Source: CAYZMH01 sp964479445 (GTDB lineage: Bacteria; Bacteroidota; Bacteroidia; Bacteroidales; GCA-2748055). From it: a stretch of 64,000 nucleotides of DNA. The position numbers were made by a program, and so were the translations under genes. Each line of letters begins with the position of its first letter. Position 1 is the first letter of the stretch. Shown piece after piece: positions 1 to 9,074 of the stretch. The stretch covers positions 1-64,000 of the forward strand of contig CAYZMH010000002.1 of the NCBI GenBank assembly GCA_964479445.1, in the 5' to 3' direction. Below the pieces are notes generated by a model. The model ran no database searches. It was not told the origin of the DNA and was given only the letters and a program-made list of their open reading frames with translations.

Positions 1-24
1 TACATCAATCTAACAGATGAAGTT

Positions 25-639
25 ATGCGGAGCTTACCATGTATCAGATTATTTTCGGTTATGCTGGTCCTTTTGATTGCACCGGTCTCAATATTGCGGG
101 CTCAGGATAGCTATGGCAGTTTTTACCATCGCCTGGATTCCCTGGAATCAGATTTCAAGTTTCCATCAGTACCCACACACCAGCAGAGAATAGGAGGCAG
201 CATGGCAGCAGGAGCTGTTTTTATGTCGAAGCCAGCGAGCTTGCCTTTTACCACTCTATATGCTGCCCCCGGCGTCAGATATCAAATGACCCCCCGGCTT
301 ACATTGCATGGAGGTCTCATGGCCGTTAGTACCGGGGTCTCTCCTTTTTCAGATGAGTGGGGGTTCCGGGAAACCCGGACCTCAGGCAGCTTGTCCATGT
401 ATCTTGCAGCTTCCTACCGCTTGAATGACTTCGTGATGCTATACGGTTCAGGTACCAGGCATTTATATTTACCACACCCTTCATCCCTGATGCATAGCAG
501 AACTTTCGATGATTTTTCTCTCGGAGCATCCTTTACCATAGGTACTATCACGATAGGTGCCTCGGTACATTCACAAACAAATCCGCTATTGCCTGGAGCA
601 GGGCCTGCAGGGTTTCCTATGTATCCCAGTTTCTGGTGA
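25..639 (+). CDS. Outer-membrane-like hypothetical protein
   Basis: 204 aa with an N-terminal signal peptide (hydrophobic residues about 8-24, followed by ...LRAQD, a typical cleavage region). The rest is rich in Gly/Ser/Tyr with alternating hydrophobic residues (segments like LTLHGGLMAV and FSLGASFTIG), which suggests a small beta-barrel or beta-rich outer membrane or periplasmic protein. No enzyme motif is visible. It ends in an aromatic residue (PSFW), which is compatible with a C-terminal beta-strand signal. It precedes the cytochrome module by about 160 nt on the same strand, but a promoter-like sequence lies between, so co-transcription is uncertain. I do not recognise the family. Confidence 0.6.
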   Translation: MRSLPCIRLFSVMLVLLIAPVSILRAQDSYGSFYHRLDSLESDFKFPSVPTHQQRIGGSMAAGAVFMSKPASLPFTTLYAAPGVRYQMTPRLTLHGGLMAVSTGVSPFSDEWGFRETRTSGSLSMYLAASYRLNDFVMLYGSGTRHLYLPHPSSLMHSRTFDDFSLGASFTIGTITIGASVHSQTNPLLPGAGPAGFPMYPSFW

Positions 640-743
640 TCTGTCAAATACAACTTATTGTTGGAAGTGAGAATTCTTCAGAAGATTCATGCGTTATTAT
701 TCTTTTGTTTTATTTCAAATAAGGAAATTCCAGCGGTCAATTA

Positions 744-775
744 TTTGTGTTTGACCCAAATTATCAATAATTTTC
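744..775 (+). promoter_or_regulatory. Putative Bacteroidota-type promoter of the cytochrome module
   Basis: TTTG at 744-747, a 20-nt spacer and TAATTTTC at 768-775 resemble the TTTG-N(17-23)-TAnnTTTG promoter (7 of 8 in the -7 box). It lies 22 nt upstream of the 798 start codon. It was found by pattern only. Confidence 0.4.
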
Positions 776-797
776 ATAAGAGATAAATCCCCAACAT

Positions 798-1841
798 ATG
801 TACGAAACGCTTATTCCGTCACCGGACATCCTTCCTGTTCACTGGATGTGGTTTGAGATCCTGCTGATTTTTACATTTTTCATTCATATGATCCTGATGA
901 ATTTCATTGTGGGCGGCAGTTTACTCACCACCTGGGATCTGTTCCGGGGCAAACTGGAGACTAAAGCATCCAGAAGCATACCTACCCTGATTGCTCTTAC
1001 CATAAATTTTGGAGTTCCTCCTCTGTTGTTTGTACAGGCATTATATGGTCATTTTTTCTATACCAGTTCAGTTATTCTCGCTGTGCCATGGATACTGGTA
1101 ATTCCCATCCTGATACTGGCATATTATGCTGCCTATCTATTCACGAAAAACATGGAGAAATATCGCCTGATTTCAAGGATAGGATTAATTATTTCATCCA
1201 TATTCTTGCTATATATAGCGTTCATGTTTGTAAATAACAGTACCTTATCGGTCAGGCCCGAACGATGGGATCTTTACTTTTTGGATCCAGGGGGAAAAAA
1301 CTTAAATTGGGGGGAGCCGACATTGTGGCCTCGCTTTCTTCATTTTATTTTTGCTGCCATTGCTATCGGAGCCTTAGGACGTGCTGTATTTTACCGGTTT
1401 TCCAGTATTGATCAAAAAGATAAATCATTTCAGATTGACCGCAACCTGAAAATTTTTGGTTGGATTACATTGTTCCAGTTTGCCATCGGAACCTGGTTCT
1501 GGCTATCTATGCCCGGGCCTGTATGGCGTCAGTTCATGGGAGAAAACCTGGCTGGCACCATCCTGATGTTTTTGGGTTGGCTGGGAGCGATTCTTATTCT
1601 TGTTGCCGCTTTCAAAGGTCGCTTTGCGCTTGCGATGATTTTTGGCATTCACCAGGTATTGGTTATGGTGTTGATACGTGATATTAGCCGGCGTGCTTAC
1701 CTGCAGGATGTTTTTCACCCTTCGGAATTGGAAAATGTACGGGAAGCATTACCCCTGTTGGCATTTCTATTTGTTTTCCTAATCGGTATTGCCATCATTA
1801 TCTATATGATCCGTTTACGTAATAATACCAAAACCCTTTAA
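798..1841 (+). CDS. Cytochrome bd subunit I-like membrane protein (small subunit of multihaem module)
   Basis: 347 aa, almost wholly hydrophobic, with about nine predicted membrane helices. Two features recall CydA. One is a His in the first helix (H30), followed by a glycine-rich turn (NFIVGGSL), at the place of the high-spin haem ligand H19. The other is PRFLHF around H182, which matches the FVHT context of the CydA b558 ligand H186. The GRQPW quinol-loop signature and the long Q-loop are absent. It is separated by only 2 nt from the larger partner gene, so the two products probably form one heterodimeric membrane complex in which both halves derive from a CydA-like fold. Assignment to the bd superfamily is inferred from motif placement. 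The electron donor and acceptor are unknown. An alternative is a generic polytopic cytochrome b-type anchor. Confidence 0.6.
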   Translation: MYETLIPSPDILPVHWMWFEILLIFTFFIHMILMNFIVGGSLLTTWDLFRGKLETKASRSIPTLIALTINFGVPPLLFVQALYGHFFYTSSVILAVPWILVIPILILAYYAAYLFTKNMEKYRLISRIGLIISSIFLLYIAFMFVNNSTLSVRPERWDLYFLDPGGKNLNWGEPTLWPRFLHFIFAAIAIGALGRAVFYRFSSIDQKDKSFQIDRNLKIFGWITLFQFAIGTWFWLSMPGPVWRQFMGENLAGTILMFLGWLGAILILVAAFKGRFALAMIFGIHQVLVMVLIRDISRRAYLQDVFHPSELENVREALPLLAFLFVFLIGIAIIIYMIRLRNNTKTL

Positions 1842-1843
1842 AT

Positions 1844-4492
1844 ATGAATTATCCAGCCTGGTATCTGCCTTCCATGGGTGGAGGATTATTGATCGCCATC
1901 ATAGCTATAGCTCATGTAGTGATTGCTCACCTTGCTGTGGGCGGGGGATTATTCCTGGTTCTAACAGAGCGCAAAGCAATAAAGACAGGCAATACAGTTT
2001 TATTTGATTATGTGAAACGGCATACCTGGTTTTTCTTATTGCTTACCATGGTTTTTGGTGGTGTTTCGGGGGTGGGAATCTGGTTTATAATATCTTTGGT
2101 GAATCCGGCGGCAACATCTATGCTGATTCATACATTCGTTTTTGGATGGGCCATCGAGTGGGTGTTTTTTATTAGTGAAATCATTGCATTAATTATTTAT
2201 TATTATTGCTTCGACCGGATGCCCCATCGTAATCATATAATTATAGGATGGTTGTACTTCATTTTCGCCTGGTTAAGCCTGTTTGTAATCAACGGTATAT
2301 TGACTTTCATGCTGACACCCGGTGCATGGATGGAGACGGGCAGTTTCTGGGATGGTTTTTTCAACCCGAGCTTTTTACCCTCATTGCTTTTCAGAACTGC
2401 CATTGCCATCATATTTGCAGGGGTTTTTGGACTGGTCACAGGTAGTTTTATGAAAGATCGTGATACCAGGATTCTGATATTCCGATATTGTGCCAGGTGG
2501 ATGTACATTCCCCTGGCTGTTCTCGCGTTTACCGGGATCTACTACACTGCTGTTATAAGCCGGGAATCTTTTTTAAACCTGTTCCATTTTAATCGAGCCA
2601 GCGAACCTTTTATCACGATATTGATTGTATCAACAATAGTGTTGTTTGGTCTGGGTCTGTTCACCCTGTTTCGGTTGCCCGCTTTATTGCAGAGGTTAGG
2701 GGCTTTTATCCTGGTTGTTATCTGTTTTTCATGGATGGCTGGTTTCGAGTATTTGCGCGAAATGGCCAGGAAGCCGTATGTTCTTTATGGTCATATGTAT
2801 TCAACTGGGATAGCTCCGGATGATATGCAAACTATTCGTTCAAAAGGATTTCTGGAAACTGCCAAATGGTATATTCAGGAATCCTCCAGCATGACTACAC
2901 TTGAAAAAGGGTCAGAGATCTTCAGGCTTCAATGCATGGCCTGTCATACGGCGGAAGGATACAATGCAGTAAAACCTCTTTCATCCAAACTCACAGAGCG
3001 AGGTATTGAGGCACTGTTGACCGGAATGGGTAAGGTTCATACATATATGCCCCCTTTTGCAGGCAATAGCGATGAAAAGAGAGCGCTTGCAGCATATATC
3101 TACCATACTATACAAGGCAAGGATGATGTTAAGGCATCCAGGCAGAAACCGGGAAATGGGCAGACTGAGATGCCGGAATTTGACATGGGTAAGAGCGATT
3201 ATGTAATCCTTGCCTGGAACGACCTTGGAATGCATTGTATTTCGGATAATGAAAAGTACTTCTCCTTCCTGCCTCCCGGTAATACTCTGAATGCACAACT
3301 AATAAGAAGAGGAGCGAAACCAGAGGTGATTGATAAGGGAGCACTTTTAACATACCGGGTACAGGAAGGACATGAAAATCCCGAGAACCATTCTATGTTC
3401 TGGAAGTATGATAAGCAGATTTTTGGGGCGGATCTTCCTGCGGGTACAGGATTGGCAGGAAAAAGGGTTCATGATACCATGGATATTCACGGAACAGTCT
3501 ATGCTGCTGAATTGATCCCGGTGATGCCTTACCGGGATGACAGGAAGTACAATCCATACCCCGTATTCACTGTTGAAGCACACGATAAAACAAGTAGCGA
3601 GTTGCTTGCCAGAACTAAGGTTGTAGCTCCCACTTCAACAGAGATGGGTTGCCGTAATTGTCACGAAGGGGGATGGCGATGGAATAATGTATCGGGCGTA
3701 GCAGATTTAACCGCTGCTAATATACTCGCTGCTCACGATCGATATGAAGAGACGACCTTGCTTGAAGATGCTGAAGCTGGAAATCCCGTTTTATGTCAGT
3801 CTTGCCATGCAGATCCGGCAGTGGGTGCACCCGGAAAATCGACTGTACTCAATTTCTCAGCTGCAGTGCATGGATTTCATGCGAACTATCTTTCAGGAAT
3901 GGATCAGGAAGCATGTAATATGTGTCATCCTTCACGAAAGAACGGGAATACCAGTTGCATGCGAGGCCGTCATAGTCAGGCAGGCCTTAACTGTACCAGT
4001 TGTCATGGCCGTCTTGAAGACCATGCCCTTTCATTGTTAGCCGGACAGGCGAATATTCCGGCATCAGCGCGTCTTGCAGAACATCTTGAACCTGTATTTG
4101 CAGGTAGTAAAGAAAATGTAGTGCCCAGGGAACCGTGGTTGATGGAGCCAGACTGCAGATCCTGCCATACAAATTTCAATATCCGGGAAGACGGGTATAA
4201 AGGAACGGCTTACAATCTCTGGGTACCCGGTTTTTCGGCGCTTTACAGGAACAGGACCGACACACATGGCGTGATGTGCAGTGCATGTCATGGTTCTACT
4301 CATGCTATTTACGGGGCGGTGAATATGTATGAAAAACACCGAGACAATTTACAGCCAATTCAATACCAGGGTATAGCAGGGACAATCGGTACCCGTGACA
4401 TGTGTATGGTGTGCCATATTAAGCCTATGGAGGTTAACGGTCACCACCGGAATATGGTCAACCGCGAGCATCTGGCCACTATTGTGGAATGA
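1844..4492 (+). CDS. Fusion of a CydA-like membrane domain and an octahaem c-type cytochrome
   Basis: 882 aa. Residues 1-300 carry about eight or nine membrane helices with a first-helix His (H24) and a C-terminal ARKPYVLYG segment (308-316) that resembles the CydA GRQPWxxYG signature. The position equivalent to the b558 ligand appears to be Arg (FRTA, R184). Residues about 350-425 form a mono-haem cytochrome c domain (CMACH at 364, distal Met in YMPPF). Residues about 445-600 contain an NDLGMHC motif and no CXXCH. Residues 600-882 hold seven more CXXCH sites (603, 651, 691, 717, 771, 812, 854). The exported part should lie outside the cytoplasmic membrane. It probably passes electrons between the quinone pool and a periplasmic or outer-surface partner, with the 347-aa upstream protein as the other membrane half. 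No CydB, NrfA or terminal reductase lies next to it. The direction of electron flow is unknown. Confidence 0.7.
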   Translation: MNYPAWYLPSMGGGLLIAIIAIAHVVIAHLAVGGGLFLVLTERKAIKTGNTVLFDYVKRHTWFFLLLTMVFGGVSGVGIWFIISLVNPAATSMLIHTFVFGWAIEWVFFISEIIALIIYYYCFDRMPHRNHIIIGWLYFIFAWLSLFVINGILTFMLTPGAWMETGSFWDGFFNPSFLPSLLFRTAIAIIFAGVFGLVTGSFMKDRDTRILIFRYCARWMYIPLAVLAFTGIYYTAVISRESFLNLFHFNRASEPFITILIVSTIVLFGLGLFTLFRLPALLQRLGAFILVVICFSWMAGFEYLREMARKPYVLYGHMYSTGIAPDDMQTIRSKGFLETAKWYIQESSSMTTLEKGSEIFRLQCMACHTAEGYNAVKPLSSKLTERGIEALLTGMGKVHTYMPPFAGNSDEKRALAAYIYHTIQGKDDVKASRQKPGNGQTEMPEFDMGKSDYVILAWNDLGMHCISDNEKYFSFLPPGNTLNAQLIRRGAKPEVIDKGALLTYRVQEGHENPENHSMFWKYDKQIFGADLPAGTGLAGKRVHDTMDIHGTVYAAELIPVMPYRDDRKYNPYPVFTVEAHDKTSSELLARTKVVAPTSTEMGCRNCHEGGWRWNNVSGVADLTAANILAAHDRYEETTLLEDAEAGNPVLCQSCHADPAVGAPGKSTVLNFSAAVHGFHANYLSGMDQEACNMCHPSRKNGNTSCMRGRHSQAGLNCTSCHGRLEDHALSLLAGQANIPASARLAEHLEPVFAGSKENVVPREPWLMEPDCRSCHTNFNIREDGYKGTAYNLWVPGFSALYRNRTDTHGVMCSACHGSTHAIYGAVNMYEKHRDNLQPIQYQGIAGTIGTRDMCMVCHIKPMEVNGHHRNMVNREHLATIVE

Positions 4493-4566
4493 ATTCACAA
4501 AGCTTGCTTGTTTTTTTATTCCAATCCTTTACGCTATCTTTCTGCTTCAATTCAAAAAATGTAAGT

Positions 4567-5238
4567 ATGAGGCATTTAAAAATAATCATGGTTGTAGTAT
4601 TGGCAATGGTGGCAATGAATATTCATGCACAGCGAAAAGTAAAACTTAAGAACCATTCCGATTCTGTTTCCTATGCCATGGGTGTGGCACTATATCAAAC
4701 CATTGATCAGGTTGATAAGGAGGCTAATATTGATTTGATTGCAAGGGCCCTTGAGGACATGCGAAAAGAACGGGCAATAATGAGTTATGAAGATGCTGAA
4801 CAGTATGTTATGAGGACCATGGATGAACAAGAACAAGTTCGCAGCCAGGAAAACCGCGAGGAAGGAGAAGCTTTTCTCTCCGAAAACGCCGATAAAGAAG
4901 GTGTTGTTACTACTGAAAGTGGTTTGCAATACAAGGTGATCAAACAGGGTGACGGATCCATTCCTGATTCCACGAGCCGGGTTAAAGTTCATTATGAAGG
5001 CACCCTGATAGACGGGAGTTCATTTGACTCTTCCCGAGAACGAGGAGAACCGGCAATATTCGGTGTTGACCAGGTTATTGAGGGTTGGACCGAAGTGCTG
5101 CAACTGATGCCGGTTGGTTCTGTTTACAAAGCCTACCTTCCTGCCGATCTGGCCTATGGAGATCGCTCCATGCGTGGTGCCATCGAACCCGGGTCGGTAC
5201 TAGTTTTTGAGATTGAACTCCTGGAAATTGTAGAGTAA
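4567..5238 (+). CDS. FKBP-type peptidyl-prolyl isomerase, exported
   Basis: About 223 aa from the preferred start at 4567. This start gives a clean signal peptide (MRHLKIIM...MNIHAQ) and avoids the 26-residue extension that an upstream ATG at 4489 would add and that overlaps the preceding gene. An N-terminal helical dimerisation-like region ([15 protein letters not shown]) is followed by an FKBP domain with [16 protein letters not shown], the VIEGWTE stretch and a VFEIELLEI end. This is the Mip/FkpA type of periplasmic folding catalyst. It accelerates cis-trans isomerisation of Xaa-Pro bonds and may assist exported proteins. Its position just after the haem protein gene could mean a role in that protein's maturation, but this is only context. 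Confidence 0.85.
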   Translation: MRHLKIIMVVVLAMVAMNIHAQRKVKLKNHSDSVSYAMGVALYQTIDQVDKEANIDLIARALEDMRKERAIMSYEDAEQYVMRTMDEQEQVRSQENREEGEAFLSENADKEGVVTTESGLQYKVIKQGDGSIPDSTSRVKVHYEGTLIDGSSFDSSRERGEPAIFGVDQVIEGWTEVLQLMPVGSVYKAYLPADLAYGDRSMRGAIEPGSVLVFEIELLEIVE

Positions 5239-5242
5239 AAAT

Positions 5243-6766
5243 ATGATCAGGCCAGAAGATCAAATTCTTGTCATTTTTGGTGCTTCCGGGGATCTTGCTA
5301 AAAGAAAGCTTCTACCAGCGCTTTATGCATTAGAACAATCCAGGTTGCTGCCTGAGGGATTTGCTGTTCTTGGAACGGGCAGAACTTCCTATGATGATGA
5401 TTCTTATCGCCGTTATGTATCGGAGATGCTTAAGCAACATGATGATTCTTCGCAGGAAAAGATTAATTCATTTATAAATCGAATAAATTATCATACAATG
5501 GATCCCTCAGATGAGGGAGAGTATGAAGGGTTGAAGAATAAGCTGATAGAGATAACCAGTAAGTATCAGTTGCCTGAAAATTTCATATTTTATCTGGCAA
5601 CACCTCCTTCACTTTATGATAAGATTCCTTGCTATCTTAAAAATTGTGGTTTGACCCGGGAAGATAAGAATAAATGGAGGCGGGTGATTATTGAAAAACC
5701 CTTTGGTTTAGATCTGGATAGCGCTGCAGCACTGAATCAATCTCTTCACAGTTTTTTAAAAGAGCATCAAATTTACAGAATAGATCATTACCTGGGGAAG
5801 GAGACCGTTCAGAATATACTGGTAACCCGATTCTCCAACGGAATTTTTGAACCACTATGGAACCGGAATTACATTGACCATGTGGAGATCACCTCTGCTG
5901 AGACTATAGGTATCGGTGATCGAGGAGGATATTATGAGCATGCTGGAGCGCTGAGAGATATGTTGCAGAACCATTTATTCCAGCTAGTTGCTTTTGTGGG
6001 AATGGAGCCTCCAACAGTGATATCTTCAGAAGCTATAAGGAATGAAATACTGAAGGTGTTACAGTCATTCCGGCCTATTCCGTACGAAGAAGTAAATAAA
6101 TTTGTAGTTCGCGGACAATATATGCGATCCAGTATTAAGGGTGAATCTTTACAATCATATCGAGAAGAGGGGGCTGTGGATGATGAATCGAAGACGGAGA
6201 CCTATGTGGCGATGAAATTATTTATCGATAACTGGCGTTGGGGAGGAGTCCCTTTTTATATTCGAACAGGAAAACGACTGCCCATGAAAGTCACTGAGAT
6301 AGTGATTCATTTCAAACCCTCACCCCACACTTTATTCTGTTTTGGCAATAATGGCTACAAATCAAATAATCAATTAGTTATAAGAATTCAGCCGGATGAA
6401 GGCATACAGTTGCGTTTTGGAATGAAGGTACAGGGAGCGGGTTACAATGTACAAGATACGAGTATGGATTTTTATTACCGGGACCTAACTGATAATTCAA
6501 TGCCGGAGGCTTATCAGCGTTTACTTCTCGATGCCATGCAGGGTGATCCCACGCTGTATGCACGTGGAGATGTGGTAGAACAAGCCTGGAGGTTCGTGGA
6601 TCCTATCTTGAGAAGATGGAAGGAAGATAGCAGTTTCCCTCTTTTTGGATATTCTTCAGGATCATGGGGACCTTTTAAGGCAAATGATTTGATCGAAGGA
6701 GAAAAGGATCAATGGCACTATCCCTGTGAAAATCTGACTGAAGAAAGTAAATCAATTACACTATGA
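5243..6766 (+). CDS. zwf: Glucose-6-phosphate 1-dehydrogenase
   Basis: 507 aa, the usual length for bacterial G6PDH. It oxidises glucose 6-phosphate to 6-phosphogluconolactone with NAD(P)+, the entry to the oxidative pentose phosphate pathway. The Rossmann motif GASGDLAKRK is at residues 13-22. The substrate-binding and catalytic signature RIDHYLGKE is at 179-187, and the EKPFG segment precedes it. The stop overlaps the pgl start by 4 nt (ATGA), so zwf and pgl are translationally coupled. No gnd (6-phosphogluconate dehydrogenase) is adjacent, although many Bacteroidota carry gnd-zwf-pgl. Confidence 0.96.
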   Translation: MIRPEDQILVIFGASGDLAKRKLLPALYALEQSRLLPEGFAVLGTGRTSYDDDSYRRYVSEMLKQHDDSSQEKINSFINRINYHTMDPSDEGEYEGLKNKLIEITSKYQLPENFIFYLATPPSLYDKIPCYLKNCGLTREDKNKWRRVIIEKPFGLDLDSAAALNQSLHSFLKEHQIYRIDHYLGKETVQNILVTRFSNGIFEPLWNRNYIDHVEITSAETIGIGDRGGYYEHAGALRDMLQNHLFQLVAFVGMEPPTVISSEAIRNEILKVLQSFRPIPYEEVNKFVVRGQYMRSSIKGESLQSYREEGAVDDESKTETYVAMKLFIDNWRWGGVPFYIRTGKRLPMKVTEIVIHFKPSPHTLFCFGNNGYKSNNQLVIRIQPDEGIQLRFGMKVQGAGYNVQDTSMDFYYRDLTDNSMPEAYQRLLLDAMQGDPTLYARGDVVEQAWRFVDPILRRWKEDSSFPLFGYSSGSWGPFKANDLIEGEKDQWHYPCENLTEESKSITL

Positions 6767-7527
6767 GCGTCCAACCTATTCTACGAATCTATCCAGATTC
6801 ATTTAAGATGGCCGAAGCAGTTGCTCGTGATTTTATTCAGTTTATCAAACAGTTGGCGGTTTTCAGGCAACGGGTTTTTGTAGCGCTGTCAGGAGGATCT
6901 ACACCCATCGTCTTTTTTAAAGCTCTTGTTAAACAAAAGCCTGCCATAGACTGGGATCAGCTGGCATTTTTTTGGGTTGATGAGCGGTGTGTTCCTCCCG
7001 ATGATTCAGAGAGCAATTTCGGTGTAGCTTACCAAACCTTAATAAAACCTCTGGGTATACCTTCTTCCTCGTATTTCAGGATAAGGGGGGAGGATGATCC
7101 GGATAAGGAGGCAGCCAGGTATGGGGAATTGATCATGGACATGGTTTCTCCCGGAATGACCTTTCCGGTATTCAATTGGATTTTCCTTGGAATGGGGGAT
7201 GACGGTCATACTGCATCCATTTTTCCTCATGAACTTCATCTCTGGAAGACAGACAGTTTGTGTGCTGTAGGAACCCATCCTGAAACCGGTCAAAAAAGGA
7301 TTACTTTTACAGGCCACCTTATCAATGCTTCTCAACGAATTTCTTTCCTGATAGCGGGAAAGAGTAAAGAGAAAAAGGTCAGGGAAATCATTCTTCGCGA
7401 AGAGGGTTATAAAATGTATCCGGCTTCCCATGTAGAGCCTTCCAGTCATGTACTTGAGTGGTATCTTGACAGGGAGGCTGCAGGAAAATTGGGGTCAAAA
7501 CAGGATGGTCATGAGGCAATATCTTGA
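6763..7527 (+). CDS. pgl: 6-phosphogluconolactonase (DevB/SOL type)
   Basis: 254 aa. It hydrolyses 6-phosphogluconolactone made by Zwf, encoded immediately upstream. Diagnostic segments are ALSGGSTP near residue 42, FFWVDERCVPPDDSESNFG near 74 and GMGDDGHTASIFP near 145, all typical of the glucosamine-6-P isomerase/6-phosphogluconolactonase fold. Its 3' end overlaps the start of kynU by about 23 nt in another frame. Confidence 0.94.
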   Translation: MSVQPILRIYPDSFKMAEAVARDFIQFIKQLAVFRQRVFVALSGGSTPIVFFKALVKQKPAIDWDQLAFFWVDERCVPPDDSESNFGVAYQTLIKPLGIPSSSYFRIRGEDDPDKEAARYGELIMDMVSPGMTFPVFNWIFLGMGDDGHTASIFPHELHLWKTDSLCAVGTHPETGQKRITFTGHLINASQRISFLIAGKSKEKKVREIILREEGYKMYPASHVEPSSHVLEWYLDREAAGKLGSKQDGHEAIS

Positions 7528-8785
7528 AGAGGCTCGTGGGATGGATCGTAACGATCCTTTAGGTGTTTACAGGGACCAGTTTACACCCCTGGAGGCAGGA
7601 ATGATATATCTTGACGGCAATTCCCTTGGTCGTTTGACTAAAACCACCATAGGTCATATGGAGCGTCTTCTTCGGGAGGAGTGGGGAGATCGTCTCATAA
7701 GGTCATGGAATGAATCCTGGTACCATAAAGCAACAGAACTGGGAGATAAGATTGCTCGTATTGCAGGGGCTTCACCGGGTGAGATAATTGTAGCTGATAA
7801 CACATCGATTAATTTATTCAAATTGGCGTATGGTGCATTGAAGTGGAATAAAGGTCGTACCGGCATTGTTTCGGATACCCTTAATTTTCCTTCGGACATA
7901 TACATTTTACAGGGACTTGTGCATCAGTTTGGAGAGGATTATCATCTGGATCTTGCACCATCTGATGATGGCATTACGATGTCAATGGAAACTCTCAACT
8001 CTTTTGTTACCAATCAGACGGCCCTGGTAGCACTATCGCATGTCATTTTCAAAAGTTCCTTTATGTATGACATGGAGAAAGTTACAGAAATTGCGCATGA
8101 TAATGGCGCGCTCATGTTATGGGATATCAGTCATAGCATTGGTTCTGTCCCCATAGCTTTAAACAAGCTGAATGTTGATCTGGCTGTGGGATGTACTTAT
8201 AAATACCTGAATGGAGGTCCGGGTGCCCCTGCATTCTTATATGTAAGAAAGGACTTGCAGGAGAGACTATTATCTCCGATATGGGGATGGTTTGGACAAT
8301 ATATGCCATTTGAATTCGGTCTCCGGTACGAACCAGCGGAGGGCATACAGCGATTTCTATCGGGAACTCCCCCCATTCTCTCCATGGCAGCTGTTGAACC
8401 GGCAGTGTCGATGTTGCTTGATGCTGGTATTGAACTTCTCCGAGAAAAGAGCATTCAGCAATCAAACTTCCTGATCAAGTTGGCTGAAAAGTATCTATTT
8501 CCCAATGATTTTAAATTGGGTTCACCATCTGATTTTCGTCAACGAGGTTCGCACGTATCCCTTAAACATACGGAAGCATACAGAATATGTAAGGCGTTAA
8601 TAGATCCGGATATAGGAAGCGGAAAAATCATTCCAGACTTTCGTGAGCCTGATAACATACGATTGGGGTTAACTCCACTCTATACAACCTTTGAAGATAT
8701 CTATCAGGCGATAGAACAGATGCACACGATTGTAGAGAAGGAGTATTACAAGAATTACACTACAGAACGTTCTTCCATTACCTGA
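7505..8785 (+). CDS. kynU: Kynureninase
   Basis: About 426 aa from ATG 7505 (ATG 7511 is equally possible; the ATG at 7448 would bury 57 nt more inside pgl). It is a PLP enzyme that cleaves L-kynurenine to anthranilate and alanine, or 3-hydroxykynurenine to 3-hydroxyanthranilate. Visible features are YLDGNSLG near the N-terminus, WDISHSIG with the PLP-binding Asp, and the CTYKYLNGGPGAP loop whose Lys (about K233) should form the Schiff base. It is expressed behind zwf-pgl and ends at a strong terminator. No tryptophan dioxygenase, kynurenine formamidase, monooxygenase or NAD-synthesis gene lies nearby, so its pathway partners must be elsewhere. Confidence 0.93.
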   Translation: MVMRQYLEEARGMDRNDPLGVYRDQFTPLEAGMIYLDGNSLGRLTKTTIGHMERLLREEWGDRLIRSWNESWYHKATELGDKIARIAGASPGEIIVADNTSINLFKLAYGALKWNKGRTGIVSDTLNFPSDIYILQGLVHQFGEDYHLDLAPSDDGITMSMETLNSFVTNQTALVALSHVIFKSSFMYDMEKVTEIAHDNGALMLWDISHSIGSVPIALNKLNVDLAVGCTYKYLNGGPGAPAFLYVRKDLQERLLSPIWGWFGQYMPFEFGLRYEPAEGIQRFLSGTPPILSMAAVEPAVSMLLDAGIELLREKSIQQSNFLIKLAEKYLFPNDFKLGSPSDFRQRGSHVSLKHTEAYRICKALIDPDIGSGKIIPDFREPDNIRLGLTPLYTTFEDIYQAIEQMHTIVEKEYYKNYTTERSSIT

Positions 8786-8806
8786 ACTGAATTTCACACT
8801 GATCAA

Positions 8807-8839
8807 TAAAAAACCCGATGTTGATACATCGGGTTTTTC
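8807..8839. terminator. Bidirectional intrinsic terminator between kynU and tRNA-Asp
   Basis: The inverted repeat CCCGATG-TTGATA-CATCGGG is flanked by an A-run on the left and a T-run on the right, so it works on both strands. It ends the rightward zwf-pgl-kynU transcript and the leftward tRNA transcript. Confidence 0.85.
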
Positions 8840-8843
8840 AAAG

Positions 8844-8917
8844 CGGTCTGGACGAGACTCGAACTCGCGACCTCCGGCGTGACAGGCCGGCATTCTAACC
8901 AACTGAACTACCAGACC
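8844..8917 (-). tRNA. tRNA-Asp (anticodon GTC)
   Basis: On the minus strand the sequence folds as a cloverleaf. The acceptor GGTCTGG pairs with CCAGACC, with discriminator G. The D-arm is GTTC...GAAT, the anticodon stem CCGGC/GCCGG encloses the loop CTGTCAC (anticodon GTC), and the T-arm GCGAG-TTCGAGT-CTCGT carries the conserved TTCGA. CCA is not encoded. G as discriminator base fits tRNA-Asp. Confidence 0.97.
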
Positions 8918-9074
8918 TTAAGTTCCATAATAGCTATTGGTATTCAAAATTGTATTGAACGTTGTGTTCAATTGCGTGGCAAAAATAGATGTTTTTTTTA
9001 TTTCACCAAAATTTCACCTCTGAAAGTTGCGCTTTTTTTTGCTTTCCTGTGTCCTGTATGGTTTATCGTGGTCT

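Noticed and set aside
3744..4040. Alternative-frame ORF in the multihaem region
   Set aside because: It overlaps haem motifs of the 882-aa protein; the CXXCH series in the main frame is decisive.
4489..4566. Longer N-terminus of the FKBP protein
   Set aside because: The 26 extra residues precede a normal signal peptide and overlap the previous gene; the ATG at 4567 is better.
7448..7504. Upstream ATG for kynureninase
   Set aside because: It would overlap pgl by 80 nt and adds residues not expected in the family.
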